From a virus, in the IMG/VR virus record IMGVR_UViG_3300044522_000440, positions 1 through 42,785 of that record: a DNA stretch of 42,785 bases. The stretch is one strand, 5' to 3'. This document shows, one piece after another, positions 22,391-30,756 of this stretch. The notes beneath the pieces were generated by a model that was not told the origin of the DNA, searched no databases, and was given only the letters and a program-made list of their open reading frames with translations. The stretch's first letter is position 1, and each line of letters begins with the position of its first letter. Position numbers and translations under genes: made by a program.

Positions 22391-23206
22391 ATGGCTACTT
22401 TTAACAATGATTTACGATTAAAGGAGATTGTCACAGGTGCCGAGTCGGGTACATGGGGCACTTCGACCAACACCAATCTCGCGCTGATCGCTGACGCGTT
22501 CAGCCTTGGCACCAAGAACATGGCCGCTGACGCCGACGAAACCTTCACGATGCCGGATGCGTCGGCTGACGGTACGCGCTCGCTGTACCTGAAGATTACC
22601 TCTGCGGTGTCATTAACTGTGACGCGCACGGTGACGCTGGCGCCGAACACGGTATCCAAGGTCTGGATCATTGAGAACGCCACTACAGGCAGCCAGTCGA
22701 TAACGATTGCTCAGGGCTCAGGTGCTACGGTAACCATTGCGACCGGCACGAAGGCGATGATAGTAACTGACGGTGCGGGCGGTGGTGCGGCGGTGTTTAA
22801 CGCTAATCCAACCACTACAAGCGGCACGGTGACAAGCGTAGCGGCGACAGTCCCTAGTCTTCTAAGCATTGCTGGCAGTCCAATTACGTCCTCTGGCACA
22901 TTGGCGTTTACTTATTCTGGCACTGCGCTCCCAGTAGCAAATGGCGGTACGGCACTCACTGCAGGCACTTCTGGTGGCGTTCTTGCATACACAGCATCAG
23001 GAGTATTGGCCTCATCGGCTGCGCTTACGCAGTATGGCATTGTGTATGGCGGCGGTGCAGGGGCTGTTCCTGTAGCTACAGCAGCAGGCACTACTGGTCA
23101 GGTTCTGACAGCAACAACAGGTAGTGCTCCTACTTGGGCAACCCCAGCAGCGACAGGTGCGACTAAAGGTCAAGCAATCGCTTTCGCTCTCATCTTCGGT
23201 CTGTAA
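22391..23206 (+). CDS. Tail-fibre-like protein
   Basis: A 271-residue protein. The start MATFNNDLRLKEIVTG is a typical fibre-attachment opening in aquatic phages. Segments such as TTSGTVTSVAATVPSLLSIA and GSPITSSGTLAFTYSG, then LPVANGGTALTAGTSGG, are the recurring strands of trimeric fibre shafts. The C-terminal part (GQVLTATTGSAPTWATPA) resembles fibre ends found before receptor-binding domains, but is short, so this may be a base fibre to which others attach. GAGGATGAGAC precedes the ATG. Confidence 0.75.
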   Translation: MATFNNDLRLKEIVTGAESGTWGTSTNTNLALIADAFSLGTKNMAADADETFTMPDASADGTRSLYLKITSAVSLTVTRTVTLAPNTVSKVWIIENATTGSQSITIAQGSGATVTIATGTKAMIVTDGAGGGAAVFNANPTTTSGTVTSVAATVPSLLSIAGSPITSSGTLAFTYSGTALPVANGGTALTAGTSGGVLAYTASGVLASSAALTQYGIVYGGGAGAVPVATAAGTTGQVLTATTGSAPTWATPAATGATKGQAIAFALIFGL

Positions 23207-23218
23207 GGAGGAATTCCC

Positions 23219-23605
23219 GTGGCCAATCCCAACATCGTTAACGTCACTACAATACTGGGTAACACCAGCACCAACCTGATCTCGTCAACCGCTGATCCGT
23301 TTGCGACCGCTCTGGTCAACAACGCTGCATCCAGTGGCAAGGTCTACAAGATCAACTCCATCGTCGCTGCGAACGTAGACGGCACTAACGCAGCCGACAT
23401 CACGATCAAGATTTTCTCCCAAGACGATCTTGGTGGGACTGGTACTGCGATTGCCTCAACGATCTCTGTCCCTGCGGACGCAACGCTCATAATCACTGAC
23501 AAGACGACTAGCTTCTATCTTCTGGAAGACAAGTCTATCGGTGCAACAGCCGGTGTAGCGAATGACATCGTGGTCACGATATCGTGGGAAGAAATAAACT
23601 CGTAA
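23219..23605 (+). CDS. Small beta-rich tail-region protein
   Basis: A 128-residue protein (MANPNIVNVTTILGNTSTNL...). The sequence NAASSGKVYKINSIVAANVDG and TTSFYLLEDKSIGATAGVAN resemble small beta-sandwich proteins that occur next to fibre genes in related phages. The GTG start at 23219 follows a strong AAGGAGGAATTCCC site. Likely a decoration or fibre-tip protein; it may be related in plan to the proteins at 17367 and 34331. No catalytic residue is seen. Confidence 0.72.
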   Translation: MANPNIVNVTTILGNTSTNLISSTADPFATALVNNAASSGKVYKINSIVAANVDGTNAADITIKIFSQDDLGGTGTAIASTISVPADATLIITDKTTSFYLLEDKSIGATAGVANDIVVTISWEEINS

Positions 23606-23615
23606 GGGGTTCCCT

Positions 23616-24800
23616 ATGTCGATGCGCCGACCGGCTGGGTTTATCTCGGCTAATTATGATCCGCTAAAGAACCCGAACGCGCCTACGATTGGTACGGCGA
23701 CTGGCGGAGATGCTCAGGCGTCTGTAGCTTTTACTGCACCCGCTAACGTGGGCGGCTCTGCCATCTCGGCGTACTACGCGGTTTCAGACCCTGAACGGGT
23801 AACGGTCTCGGGCGCATCGTCGCCAATTACTGTAACTGGGTTAACGAACGGTACGCCGTACACCTTCTCAGTGTGGGCGCTGAACACTTATGGACCGGGT
23901 CCGTTCAGTGCTGCGAGTGGAAGTGTGACTCCTGCGGCTCCAAGGGGTGTTTTTGGGTACGGCGAGCCGGCTGGATTAAGCTACATAACTATATCATCCA
24001 CAGGCAATGCGACAAGTTTTGGAAATCAGTTGTCAGGTTCTATTTTTGCCGGGGCTTGCGCTTCATCCACTAGAGGTGTTTGGGGCGGGGGCTCTACAAG
24101 CAACACAATTGATTATGTAACTATTTTAACAACAGGCAATGCCACCGATTTTGGTGATTTAACTGTATCTAGATCATTTGTGTCAGGGTTATCAAACTCA
24201 ACAAGAGGGATTTTTGCTGGTGGTTTTTCTGGAAGCTACTTAAATGTTATTGATTACATAACCATTGCAACCACTGGAAACGCTATTGATTTTGGGGATA
24301 GGACAATTACGGCTGGGGCGTGCGCTTCTTGTGCCTCGCCCACTCGCGGCGTGATGGCCGGAGGCCAAACAGCTAATAATGTAGAAGACGCGGCAATTGA
24401 TTACATAACTATTGCCACAACAGGAAATGCAACAAGTTTTGGATCACTGTCAACGGCTCGTGGGTTCACTGCGGGATGTAGTTCTGATGTGCGTGGGGTA
24501 TTTGGCGCAGGCAGGACAGGCTCTGGTACGACTACTATAACTATGGAGTACGTGACAATTGCATCTACAGGCAGTGCAACAAGTTTTGGTAATCTATCTG
24601 CGTCAATAGAAAGTCTGGCTGCTTGCTCCTCAAGTGTGAGGGGGGTATTTGCTGGGGGCGAATCCGGCGGCGGGACAAAAACTAATGTTATTAACTATAT
24701 AACTATTGCAACTACTGGAAATTCTACCGATTTTGGCGACCTCACGGCAGCGACAGGCAGGCTGTCCGGCTGCTCAAACGCGCATGGAGGGCTAGCATAA
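23616..24800 (+). CDS. FN3 plus six kelch-like repeats, candidate receptor-binding protein
   Basis: A 394-residue protein. It starts MRRPAGFISANYDPLKNPN, an attachment-type sequence. Residues about 22-108 form a fibronectin type III domain (APTIGTATGG...TNGTPYTFSVWALN). Residues 110-394 hold six repeats of 44-53 residues: RGVFxGG, a variable loop, IDYITIATTGNATDFG, a variable loop, then a CSS motif. Six such units fit a six-bladed beta-propeller, as in kelch proteins. Propellers on phage fibres can bind surface sugars. The stop overlaps the next paralogue's start (TAATG). The coding sequence is A/T-richer than earlier genes, suggesting exchange. Confidence 0.8.
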   Translation: MSMRRPAGFISANYDPLKNPNAPTIGTATGGDAQASVAFTAPANVGGSAISAYYAVSDPERVTVSGASSPITVTGLTNGTPYTFSVWALNTYGPGPFSAASGSVTPAAPRGVFGYGEPAGLSYITISSTGNATSFGNQLSGSIFAGACASSTRGVWGGGSTSNTIDYVTILTTGNATDFGDLTVSRSFVSGLSNSTRGIFAGGFSGSYLNVIDYITIATTGNAIDFGDRTITAGACASCASPTRGVMAGGQTANNVEDAAIDYITIATTGNATSFGSLSTARGFTAGCSSDVRGVFGAGRTGSGTTTITMEYVTIASTGSATSFGNLSASIESLAACSSSVRGVFAGGESGGGTKTNVINYITIATTGNSTDFGDLTAATGRLSGCSNAHGGLA

Positions 24801-26757
24801 TGCCTAGTTACAGTGGTGTATGGACAATGCCTGCCGTGTATCAGGCCGTGGCGCAGGGGAATTGGACAAATCCGGCCACACCAACGGGAGTATTTGGTGG
24901 TGGAATCACTACTACTAATGTAAACATATTGGACTATATTTTAATCCCAACTACAGGTAATGCCACGGATTTTGGTGATTTGATTGCGGCCACTCGGGAC
25001 TTGGCCGCCTGTTCTTCCTCTACCAGAGGAGTGTGGGGCGGCGGTTTCGGTGCAGATTCCACCAATGTAATTCAGTACGTGACTATCTCCACGGCAGGTA
25101 ATGCTCTCGATTTCGGAGACTTATTGTCTGCAACTAGAAGGATTGTTGGATGCAGTAGTTCTACAAGGGGCTTGTTTGCAGGAGGCGACACTTCCGGGGG
25201 TACCATAAATGTAGTGCAGTACATCACTATTGCGTCTGTTGGTAACGCTACGGATTTTGGAGACTTGTTATCGACAGCTGAGTACATGGGAGCGTGTTCT
25301 TCCACTACTAGGGGTGTCTTTGCCAGTGACAGCAACGATTCCAATGTGATTCAGTATGTCACCATTGCTTCAACAGGCAATGCAACTGATTTTGGTGATC
25401 TTACTGTAGGAAGACGCGGGCTTGCCGGGTGTTCGTCGTCCACTAGGGGTTTGTTTGGTGGGGGTCAAAGCAATAGTAATGTGATTGACTACATAACAAT
25501 CGCGTCTGCTGGAAACGCTATTGATTTTGGCGATTTAACAGTGGGGCGAGACTATACATCCGCTTGTTCTTCTACTGTTCGCGGAGTATGGGGAGGGGGG
25601 AACACTTCAACAAAGTCTAATGTGATTGATTACGTTACGATTGCCTCTGTTGGCAACGCAACAGATTTTGGTGATTTAACAACAGGTAGATACGGTTTAG
25701 CAGCCTGCTCCAACTCCCACGGAGGCTTATAAATGGCTATTAAAAACTGGCCTGGTGGCTTCATCAAGCCTATTCCTCCAACGCCTGCCGGCCCCTACCA
25801 AGACGGTGCGGCTTCTGGTGTGTGGACGCTTGAACAAGCGGCGTACTGGCTCAAGCAAGGGCTGTGGCCTATTGCTGGGAATGCTGCGCCTGTGGGGTTA
25901 ATTGGGGGCAGCACAACAATTGCAAATTCAATTCAATATCTTAGCCTTGCCTCAACTGGTAATTCATCGTATTTTGGCGACTTGTCTGTAGCCAGACGAG
26001 CACTTGGTGCTTGTTCAAGCTCAACAAGAGCCGTTTATGGCGGGGGAGAAGGCGGTGCAACTAACCATAATGTTATCGACTACACAACATTTGCGGTAAC
26101 TGGAAGTTTTACCGATTTTGGTGATTTAACAGTTGCTCGTTCCCAACTTGCCGCATGTTCTTCGCCTACCAGAGGTTTATTTGGTGGGGGTACTACAGGC
26201 TCTAACTCAAACGTAATTGACTACATCACCATTGCTTCAGTTGGTAATGCAATTGATTTTGGCGATCTAACGGCGGCTAAAACTCAAATTTCTTCTTGTT
26301 CTTCTACTACCCGTGGAATTTGGGGTGGTGGATATGATGGTAGTTCTGCTTTAGCAAATATTGACTACGTAACAATTGCGTCTACTGGAAATGCAACAAA
26401 TTTTGGGAATTTAACGGTAGGAAGAAGAAATTTAGCAGCATGTTCATCATCCACTCGGGGTGTTTTTGCAGGCCAAAATGATGGCGCAAGTAATGTTATT
26501 GATTACATTACGATTGCTTCAACAGGCAATGCCACTGATTTTGGCGACATGTTGGCCGCAGTGGGTGAAGTAGCGGCGTGTTCGTCATCAACACATGGGG
26601 TGTGGTCAGGTGGTTTTGGGTCTGCGGCCTTATCCCCAAGAACGACAAATATAATTCAATATTTAACTATTGCTTCCACGGGCAACATGGTTGATTGGGG
26701 GGATTTGGTGGTGGCAAAATCTAACATTTCCGCCTGTTCCAACGCCCACGGCGGTCT
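23937..26757 (+). repeat. Eighteen-unit kelch-like coding repeat over three genes
   Basis: Units of about 130-160 bases recur 18 times, six in each gene. The best conserved DNA is around GATTACATAACTATTGC and GGAAATGCAAC, followed by GATTTTGGTGATTTAAC. These shared stretches could support recombination that shuffles blades within and between the three genes. Confidence 0.8.
24800..25732 (+). CDS. Six kelch-like repeats, second paralogue
   Basis: A 310-residue protein. The first 30 residues (GVWTMPAVYQAVAQGNWTNP) are an anchor motif often seen before fibre repeats, with no FN3 domain. Six repeats follow from residue 31, with the same signature as the upstream gene: RGVWGGG, then VIQYVTISTAGN, DFGDL, and CSSST. 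The final unit ends CSNSHGGL, matching the ends of its two neighbours. It is probably a six-bladed propeller for binding host surface material. It overlaps the previous stop by TAATG and adjoins the next start directly. Confidence 0.8.
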   Translation: MPSYSGVWTMPAVYQAVAQGNWTNPATPTGVFGGGITTTNVNILDYILIPTTGNATDFGDLIAATRDLAACSSSTRGVWGGGFGADSTNVIQYVTISTAGNALDFGDLLSATRRIVGCSSSTRGLFAGGDTSGGTINVVQYITIASVGNATDFGDLLSTAEYMGACSSTTRGVFASDSNDSNVIQYVTIASTGNATDFGDLTVGRRGLAGCSSSTRGLFGGGQSNSNVIDYITIASAGNAIDFGDLTVGRDYTSACSSTVRGVWGGGNTSTKSNVIDYVTIASVGNATDFGDLTTGRYGLAACSNSHGGL

Positions 26758-26761
26758 ATAA
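25733..26761 (+). CDS. Six kelch-like repeats, third paralogue
   Basis: A 342-residue protein. The N terminus (MAIKNWPGGFIKPIPPTPAG, then SGVWTLEQAAYWLKQGLWP) carries the same GVWTL type anchor motif in a longer form. From residue 55, six repeats follow with RGLFGGG, NVIDYITIASVGN, DFGDLT and ACSSPT, and the last ends CSNAHGGL. The ATG lies immediately after the previous stop (TAAATG). Variable loops between strands differ from the two upstream copies, as expected if they contact different ligands. The function as a receptor-binding propeller is inferred. Confidence 0.8.
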   Translation: MAIKNWPGGFIKPIPPTPAGPYQDGAASGVWTLEQAAYWLKQGLWPIAGNAAPVGLIGGSTTIANSIQYLSLASTGNSSYFGDLSVARRALGACSSSTRAVYGGGEGGATNHNVIDYTTFAVTGSFTDFGDLTVARSQLAACSSPTRGLFGGGTTGSNSNVIDYITIASVGNAIDFGDLTAAKTQISSCSSTTRGIWGGGYDGSSALANIDYVTIASTGNATNFGNLTVGRRNLAACSSSTRGVFAGQNDGASNVIDYITIASTGNATDFGDMLAAVGEVAACSSSTHGVWSGGFGSAALSPRTTNIIQYLTIASTGNMVDWGDLVVAKSNISACSNAHGGL

Positions 26762-26787
26762 ATTTACCCACAACAAGAGAGAGATTC

Positions 26788-27633
26788 ATGTCACAAGACC
26801 TGATAATCAAGGACATTCAGAACACGCTTCCTGCTGTAAAGCCGGAATACAACGTGATGCTGAAGAACATTCAGGATCGGATGCCTGCCGTTCACAGGGA
26901 CACCAGCAACTTCCACAAGTCCCACTCGCAGTTCATGTCTGTTACGTTAGACGTTACGGCAATCACGCCGATCCGTTCAATCAAGCACACTTTGGCTGAG
27001 ATCGACCGTACACGCTCTGCGTTGCAAGAAGCCTACATCAACGTGCGCAAGAAACAGGTAGAGCTGAAGAAGAAAGAACGTGACCTCCTGAACGCCACCG
27101 ACCCGCTGGATTGTGAGCTGCTAGAAGTAGAGATCATGGAAATAACTACCCACCTTGAAGGCACGCAGAACCACGTCAACGGCGCATTGCGCAAGATGAA
27201 CTTCATGGTCAACCAGCACAAGCAGCTTCTGGAAGCGGTCGGCAAGGACGAGATCACCGAGGAGGACTATGAGCGCGAAGAGTCCCGGTATCACATTATG
27301 ACCTGTATGAAGCAGGCGCTAAATGCTGCCCGTAGCCGTAACGGCATGATTGACGAGGGCAACCTGATCTACTTGTTCGATCTTGGTATCAACGCTGCGC
27401 AGGCTCAGGCAGAAGTGATTGCGTACTTGAACATGGAAAACCAACTGATCTCCAACGGCCAAGCCCCGACCCACGAGATGACTATGAGGTGGCTTGAGGC
27501 CTGTGCGGACAAGTGGGCATCTGACCCGGCGAAGTTTGCTGCACGTCGCGGATTCTCTGTGTTTGACCGCTCAAGCCTGACCAACTCACCCATGCTTGAA
27601 ATGGCACCAGATCCTGACGAGGAGGCCGCGTAA
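26788..27633 (+). CDS. Conserved coiled-coil phage protein
   Basis: A 281-residue protein, mostly helical, with a long charged coiled coil around residues 70-160 (RKKQVELKKKERDLLNATDP). The C-terminal third has MRWLEACADKWASDPAKFAA and ends in an acidic tail. I recognise this as a recurring protein in aquatic phages next to fibre or glycosyltransferase genes, with no known role. AAGAGAGAGATTC precedes the ATG. It could be a chaperone for fibres or a virion part. The stop overlaps the next start (TAATG). Confidence 0.75.
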   Translation: MSQDLIIKDIQNTLPAVKPEYNVMLKNIQDRMPAVHRDTSNFHKSHSQFMSVTLDVTAITPIRSIKHTLAEIDRTRSALQEAYINVRKKQVELKKKERDLLNATDPLDCELLEVEIMEITTHLEGTQNHVNGALRKMNFMVNQHKQLLEAVGKDEITEEDYEREESRYHIMTCMKQALNAARSRNGMIDEGNLIYLFDLGINAAQAQAEVIAYLNMENQLISNGQAPTHEMTMRWLEACADKWASDPAKFAARRGFSVFDRSSLTNSPMLEMAPDPDEEAA

Positions 27634-28400
27634 TGCACCTCGTTATCGGGACTCCCTGCTATGGTGGCATGATGTGTACCGAGTACACACAGTCCCTGCT
27701 TGCCCTGAAGGAAGCCTGCCTGCAGTACGGCATCAAAATGACCTGCATCTTTTTGGGCAACGAGTCTCTGATCCAGCGGGGCCGAAATACCATCGCGCAC
27801 CACTTCATGTCGATACCGGATGCGACCCATTTGATGTTTATTGACGCAGACCAGAAGTTCGTGCCGAACGACATAGCCAAGATGCTGAAAGCAGACAAAG
27901 GCATTATTGGTGGCCCGGTGCCTATGAAGGGGATTAACTGGGAGCGGGTGAGAAAAGGCGCCAACGAGAACTACATCAATCTGTCCAAGCTGACCGGTAT
28001 ATTCAATGTCAACGAGCTCTCCGGCCACAAGATGACCGACCCGAACAAGCCGTTTCAGGTGAAGCATATCGGGACTGGATTCATGCTGATCCGCCGGGAT
28101 GTGTTCGATATACTGATGCCCCATGTGGGCTGGTACGAAAACGGCGGCAACACAACGACGCCGGGCGAGAGGGTGTACGACTATTTCAAGGTGCAGAACG
28201 TAGACCACGAGCTGTTGTCGGAGGACTACAATTTCTGCCACCTATATCGGAAACATGGCGGTACTGTATGGGCAGCGCCGTGGTGTGAACTAGGGCACTT
28301 CGGTGCGTATCTATTTTCTGGGCAATATGCCGCCCAAGGAGCTGAACATGGCACATCAAGCGATCAAGTACAGACTGAACCAAGACGGCACAGTGCCTGA
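27633..28400 (+). CDS. Glycosyltransferase-like protein (GT-A fold)
   Basis: A 255-residue protein. LVIGTPCYGG is the first strand of a GT-A fold. D71-A72-D73 (MFIDADQKF) is the DxD metal-binding motif. RGRNTIAHHFM precedes it and IGTGFMLIRRDVFD follows, with EDYNFC at 197-202 and LGHFGAYLF at the end; this set is known from phage glycosyltransferase-like proteins. It may modify virion proteins, DNA or host surface sugars. The last 17 codons overlap the next gene and look like run-on sequence (SSDQVQTEPRR), so the true core ends near residue 232. TAATG couples it to the previous gene. Confidence 0.8.
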   Translation: MHLVIGTPCYGGMMCTEYTQSLLALKEACLQYGIKMTCIFLGNESLIQRGRNTIAHHFMSIPDATHLMFIDADQKFVPNDIAKMLKADKGIIGGPVPMKGINWERVRKGANENYINLSKLTGIFNVNELSGHKMTDPNKPFQVKHIGTGFMLIRRDVFDILMPHVGWYENGGNTTTPGERVYDYFKVQNVDHELLSEDYNFCHLYRKHGGTVWAAPWCELGHFGAYLFSGQYAAQGAEHGTSSDQVQTEPRRHSA

Positions 28401-28695
28401 GTTTCTCTGCCTTCACCCCGAGGGTGTTGGTGGTGTTTTTGTGGTTGGTGACCCGAGCACTCCGTCTCCGCGTGACATGGTGATGATTGGCCTGACTGAA
28501 AACGGCTACGACACCGGCGACTTTGAAGTCATCCCGACCCAAGCTGACCTACAGACGTACCTCTCAGCGGTGGGGACAAACTGGACGCAACCTGATCCAG
28601 CGCAACCCAACAATCCCGAAGCCACAGTGCCTTTTGATCCTGCCGCCGCTGCAAACTGGGTGTGGGGCCGTCTCGAAGCCTTGAACGCAGCGTAA
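28348..28695 (+). CDS. Small conserved phage protein, unknown role
   Basis: A 115-residue protein beginning MAHQAIKYRLNQDGTVPEFL. The early part is beta-rich (GVGGVFVVGDPSTPSPRDMV), the end has FDPAAAANWVWGRLEALNAA. Relatives lie just before lysis genes in aquatic phages. ATG 28348 is chosen because AAGGAGCTGAAC precedes it; it overlaps the end of the glycosyltransferase gene by 53 bases in another frame. An earlier in-frame ATG at 28303 has a weaker ribosome site. Function unknown. Confidence 0.78.
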   Translation: MAHQAIKYRLNQDGTVPEFLCLHPEGVGGVFVVGDPSTPSPRDMVMIGLTENGYDTGDFEVIPTQADLQTYLSAVGTNWTQPDPAQPNNPEATVPFDPAAAANWVWGRLEALNAA

Positions 28696-28705
28696 GGAGT
28701 AGATC

Positions 28706-28951
28706 ATGGAAATCGAAGAAGGCACGTTGCGTCAAATCATCCGCGAGGAGATGAAGTCTGTCCTGCGCGAGATCGGCTTGCATGATGACGATGCTGGAAC
28801 CGATGTCCGTGATCTACGCTCCCTGATTACCGACTGGCGCGGAATGAAGAAAACGATCTGGCAGACGATTGCTCGTGCTGGAACCATGTTTGTCCTTGGC
28901 CTTCTGATGCTTGGCGCGTGGACTAAGATTAACGGAGGAAGTGAGGAATGA
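28706..28951 (+). CDS. Single-pass membrane protein, lysis region
   Basis: An 81-residue protein: a charged N-terminal helical half (EEGTLRQIIREEMKSVLREI), a conserved RDLRSLITDWRGMKKTIWQ segment, and one membrane helix at residues about 55-73 (IARAGTMFVLGLLMLGAW). The family occurs next to holins (DUF6127-like as I remember it). It may be a holin partner or antiholin. AAGGAGTAGATC lies before the ATG, and its end overlaps the next gene by ATGA. Confidence 0.75.
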   Translation: MEIEEGTLRQIIREEMKSVLREIGLHDDDAGTDVRDLRSLITDWRGMKKTIWQTIARAGTMFVLGLLMLGAWTKINGGSEE

Positions 28952-29313
28952 GTGACGAGAATCCGCAGCGCTTCGAGAGCGCAAAAGAGGTAGCAGGCAA
29001 AGCCATCGGCCAGTATGGTCTGATGTACATCACGGCTATCGTGTTGATCGGTGTCGGCTCAAGCTATTTCCTCACTGAGTCTGCGATCACTGCTGTAATG
29101 ACTATGGTTGGTGGCGCGCTGGTTGCCCTGATTAACATGATGAATGGCATCGCCGGCACTCAAGAAAAACCTGACCGCCCCGAGTTTGAAGTGATCCAGC
29201 ACCTAATCTCCAAGCTGGCTGAGAAAGAACCGCCGATGCGCGTGGATGTCGAAGATGGCAAGGTTACTGTGCGCAAGGGCGATGATGTAACTACGATGAA
29301 GTCGGACGGATGA
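28948..29313 (+). CDS. Two-pass membrane protein, candidate holin
   Basis: A 121-residue protein with membrane helices at about 25-42 (LMYITAIVLIGVGSSYFL) and 46-67 (AITAVMTMVGGALVALINMM), then a soluble charged C-terminal half (MRVDVEDGKVTVRKGDD). Two helices with a charged tail fit a class II-type holin, which would open the inner membrane for the lysozyme. ACGGAGGAAGTGAGGA precedes the ATG, which overlaps the previous stop (ATGA). Since two other membrane proteins follow, which one is the holin is not certain. Confidence 0.72.
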   Translation: MSDENPQRFESAKEVAGKAIGQYGLMYITAIVLIGVGSSYFLTESAITAVMTMVGGALVALINMMNGIAGTQEKPDRPEFEVIQHLISKLAEKEPPMRVDVEDGKVTVRKGDDVTTMKSDG

Positions 29314-29314
29314 G

Positions 29315-29788
29315 ATGCTCGACCCAATCACAGCGTTCGCTACCGCCTCTGCTGCTTTCAATTTCGTAAAGAAGGCAGTCGAAGCTGGGCGTGAGATTGA
29401 GGATGTAGGCTCGCAGCTGGGGACGTGGTTTAGTGCCTGCGCTGATCTGAAGCAGCACGAAGAAGAGTCACGCGATCCGCCCATCTTCAGGAAACTGCTA
29501 CACAAGGGAAGTGTAGAACAGCAGGCGATGGAAAATTTGATGCGCCGCAAGAAGATAGAACAGCAAGAAAAGGAACTCCGCGAGCTTATTGTTTACCGCT
29601 TCGGTGTCGATGCTTACCGCGAGATGATGGAAGAGCGCCGGCAGCTGAAGGAAGGCCGTGAGCGCACAGTCATGCTGCAGCGCAGGCGCAGGGCTAAGAC
29701 CATCCAGAACGCTATCGCTGTCGTCCTGATCGTAATTATTTTTGCAGTACCTGTTGCTGTGTCCATGTGGCTTTTTAAGAAGGTGTAA
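29315..29788 (+). CDS. Coiled-coil protein with C-terminal membrane anchor
   Basis: A 157-residue protein. The first part (DPITAFATASAAFNFVKKAV) is a conserved helix. A long charged coiled coil follows to about residue 125, and a single membrane helix at 132-153 (NAIAVVLIVIIFAVPVAV) ends in WLFKKV. The family is common next to holins in aquatic phages and has no assigned role. It could be a spanin-like or antiholin protein, though it lacks a lipobox and a signal sequence. The ATG starts 1 base after the previous stop. Confidence 0.75.
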   Translation: MLDPITAFATASAAFNFVKKAVEAGREIEDVGSQLGTWFSACADLKQHEEESRDPPIFRKLLHKGSVEQQAMENLMRRKKIEQQEKELRELIVYRFGVDAYREMMEERRQLKEGRERTVMLQRRRRAKTIQNAIAVVLIVIIFAVPVAVSMWLFKKV

Positions 29789-29789
29789 T

Positions 29790-30284
29790 ATGCTGACTCT
29801 ACTCTCTACCCTTGCAAGTTTCCTGACCGGCGGTTTGCCGAAGCTGCTGGAGATTTTCAAATCAAAAGGCGACCAGCGTCACGAGATTGAAATGATGCGC
29901 ATCTCCGTCGAGCGCGAGATGCAGATGGCCGAACGGGGTCTGGTTGCCCAGCAGCGCATTGAAGAGATCAGGGCCGATGCGTCCATGGCTCAGGCTGCGG
30001 CATCTGAACGACTGGCGTTGTATCAGCACGATACTGACATCGGCAAAGGCGCTCCGAAGTGGGTCATTGGCCTACGCGCGTCGGTCCGTCCAGTTATCAC
30101 ATACTGCATGTTCTTCATGCTCTGTGCGATTAATATGTTTGGCTGCTGGTACGCTGTGAAGCAGGGAGTACCGTTCAGCGAAACCTTGGCCCTGCTGTGG
30201 GACCAAGAAACGCAGGCGCTGTTTGCATCCATAATCGCGTTCTGGTTTGGTTCGCAGGCGTTTGAAACCCGTGCGCGTAAGTGA
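29790..30284 (+). CDS. Holin, 3TM type
   Basis: A 164-residue protein with the plan of the gene-transfer-agent type 3TM holin family: a hydrophobic N terminus (LLSTLASFLTGGLPKLLEIF), a charged helical middle (QRHEIEMMRISVEREMQ), then RASVRPVITY and membrane helices at about 100-122 and 142-156. The RxSxRPxxTY motif is typical. It would form pores that release lysozyme. ATG 29790 is 1 base after the previous stop (TAATATG), and AAGAAGG lies before it. The end overlaps the lysozyme gene by 14 bases. Confidence 0.85.
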   Translation: MLTLLSTLASFLTGGLPKLLEIFKSKGDQRHEIEMMRISVEREMQMAERGLVAQQRIEEIRADASMAQAAASERLALYQHDTDIGKGAPKWVIGLRASVRPVITYCMFFMLCAINMFGCWYAVKQGVPFSETLALLWDQETQALFASIIAFWFGSQAFETRARK

Positions 30285-30756
30285 TGCTGGCAAGTCCCTC
30301 ATCAAGCACTTTGAAGGGGTACACAGGCGGCCTTACCTGTGTCCGGCGATACTGTGGACTGTGGGTGTGGGCAGGGTGCTTTACCCTGAGCAGAACAAGC
30401 TCAAGATACCCGAGCGCAAAACCTACCCACTGAAGCCTGAGCATGATAAAGCGTGGTCTGATGAGTCCATTGATCTCCTGTTTGACGCAGATTTGCTTAG
30501 GTTTGAGAGCGGCGTTTTACGAAATTGTCCTGATAGCACTTTTAGCCAAAGCCAGTTTGATGCCTTGGTTGCCTTTGCCTTTAACTGCGGCCTTGGTGCC
30601 CTTCAGGCTTCTACACTACGCCGTCTTTACAACGCCGGGGATATAGATGGCGCTGCTAACGAGTTTCCCAAGTGGAATAAAGGCGGGGGCCGAGTACTAC
30701 CGGGATTGACCCGACGCAGGCTGGAAGAGCAAGCGCTGTTTTTGTCTGGAGGTTAA
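30271..30756 (+). CDS. Endolysin, GH24 lysozyme
   Basis: A 161-residue muramidase that cuts peptidoglycan. The start is VSDAGKSLIKHFEG. The catalytic set fits E-x8-(D/C)-x5-T, with E15, C24 and T30 (HFEGVHRRPYLCPAILWTVG). In this family the middle residue can be Cys instead of Asp, as in P21-type and related lysozymes. A later part (FDALVAFAFNCGLGALQAST, LTRRRLEEQALF) is typical of the fold. GTG 30271 is chosen because the conserved domain starts there and it overlaps the holin stop slightly; an in-frame TTG lies eight codons upstream. No signal sequence is seen, so it relies on the holin. Confidence 0.9.
   Translation: MRVSDAGKSLIKHFEGVHRRPYLCPAILWTVGVGRVLYPEQNKLKIPERKTYPLKPEHDKAWSDESIDLLFDADLLRFESGVLRNCPDSTFSQSQFDALVAFAFNCGLGALQASTLRRLYNAGDIDGAANEFPKWNKGGGRVLPGLTRRRLEEQALFLSGG

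Noticed and set aside
23937-26757. CRISPR-like or diversity-generating retroelement reading of the repeated DNA
   Set aside because: The repeats are in frame, coding and imperfect, with no uniform spacers. No reverse transcriptase or template repeat is seen.
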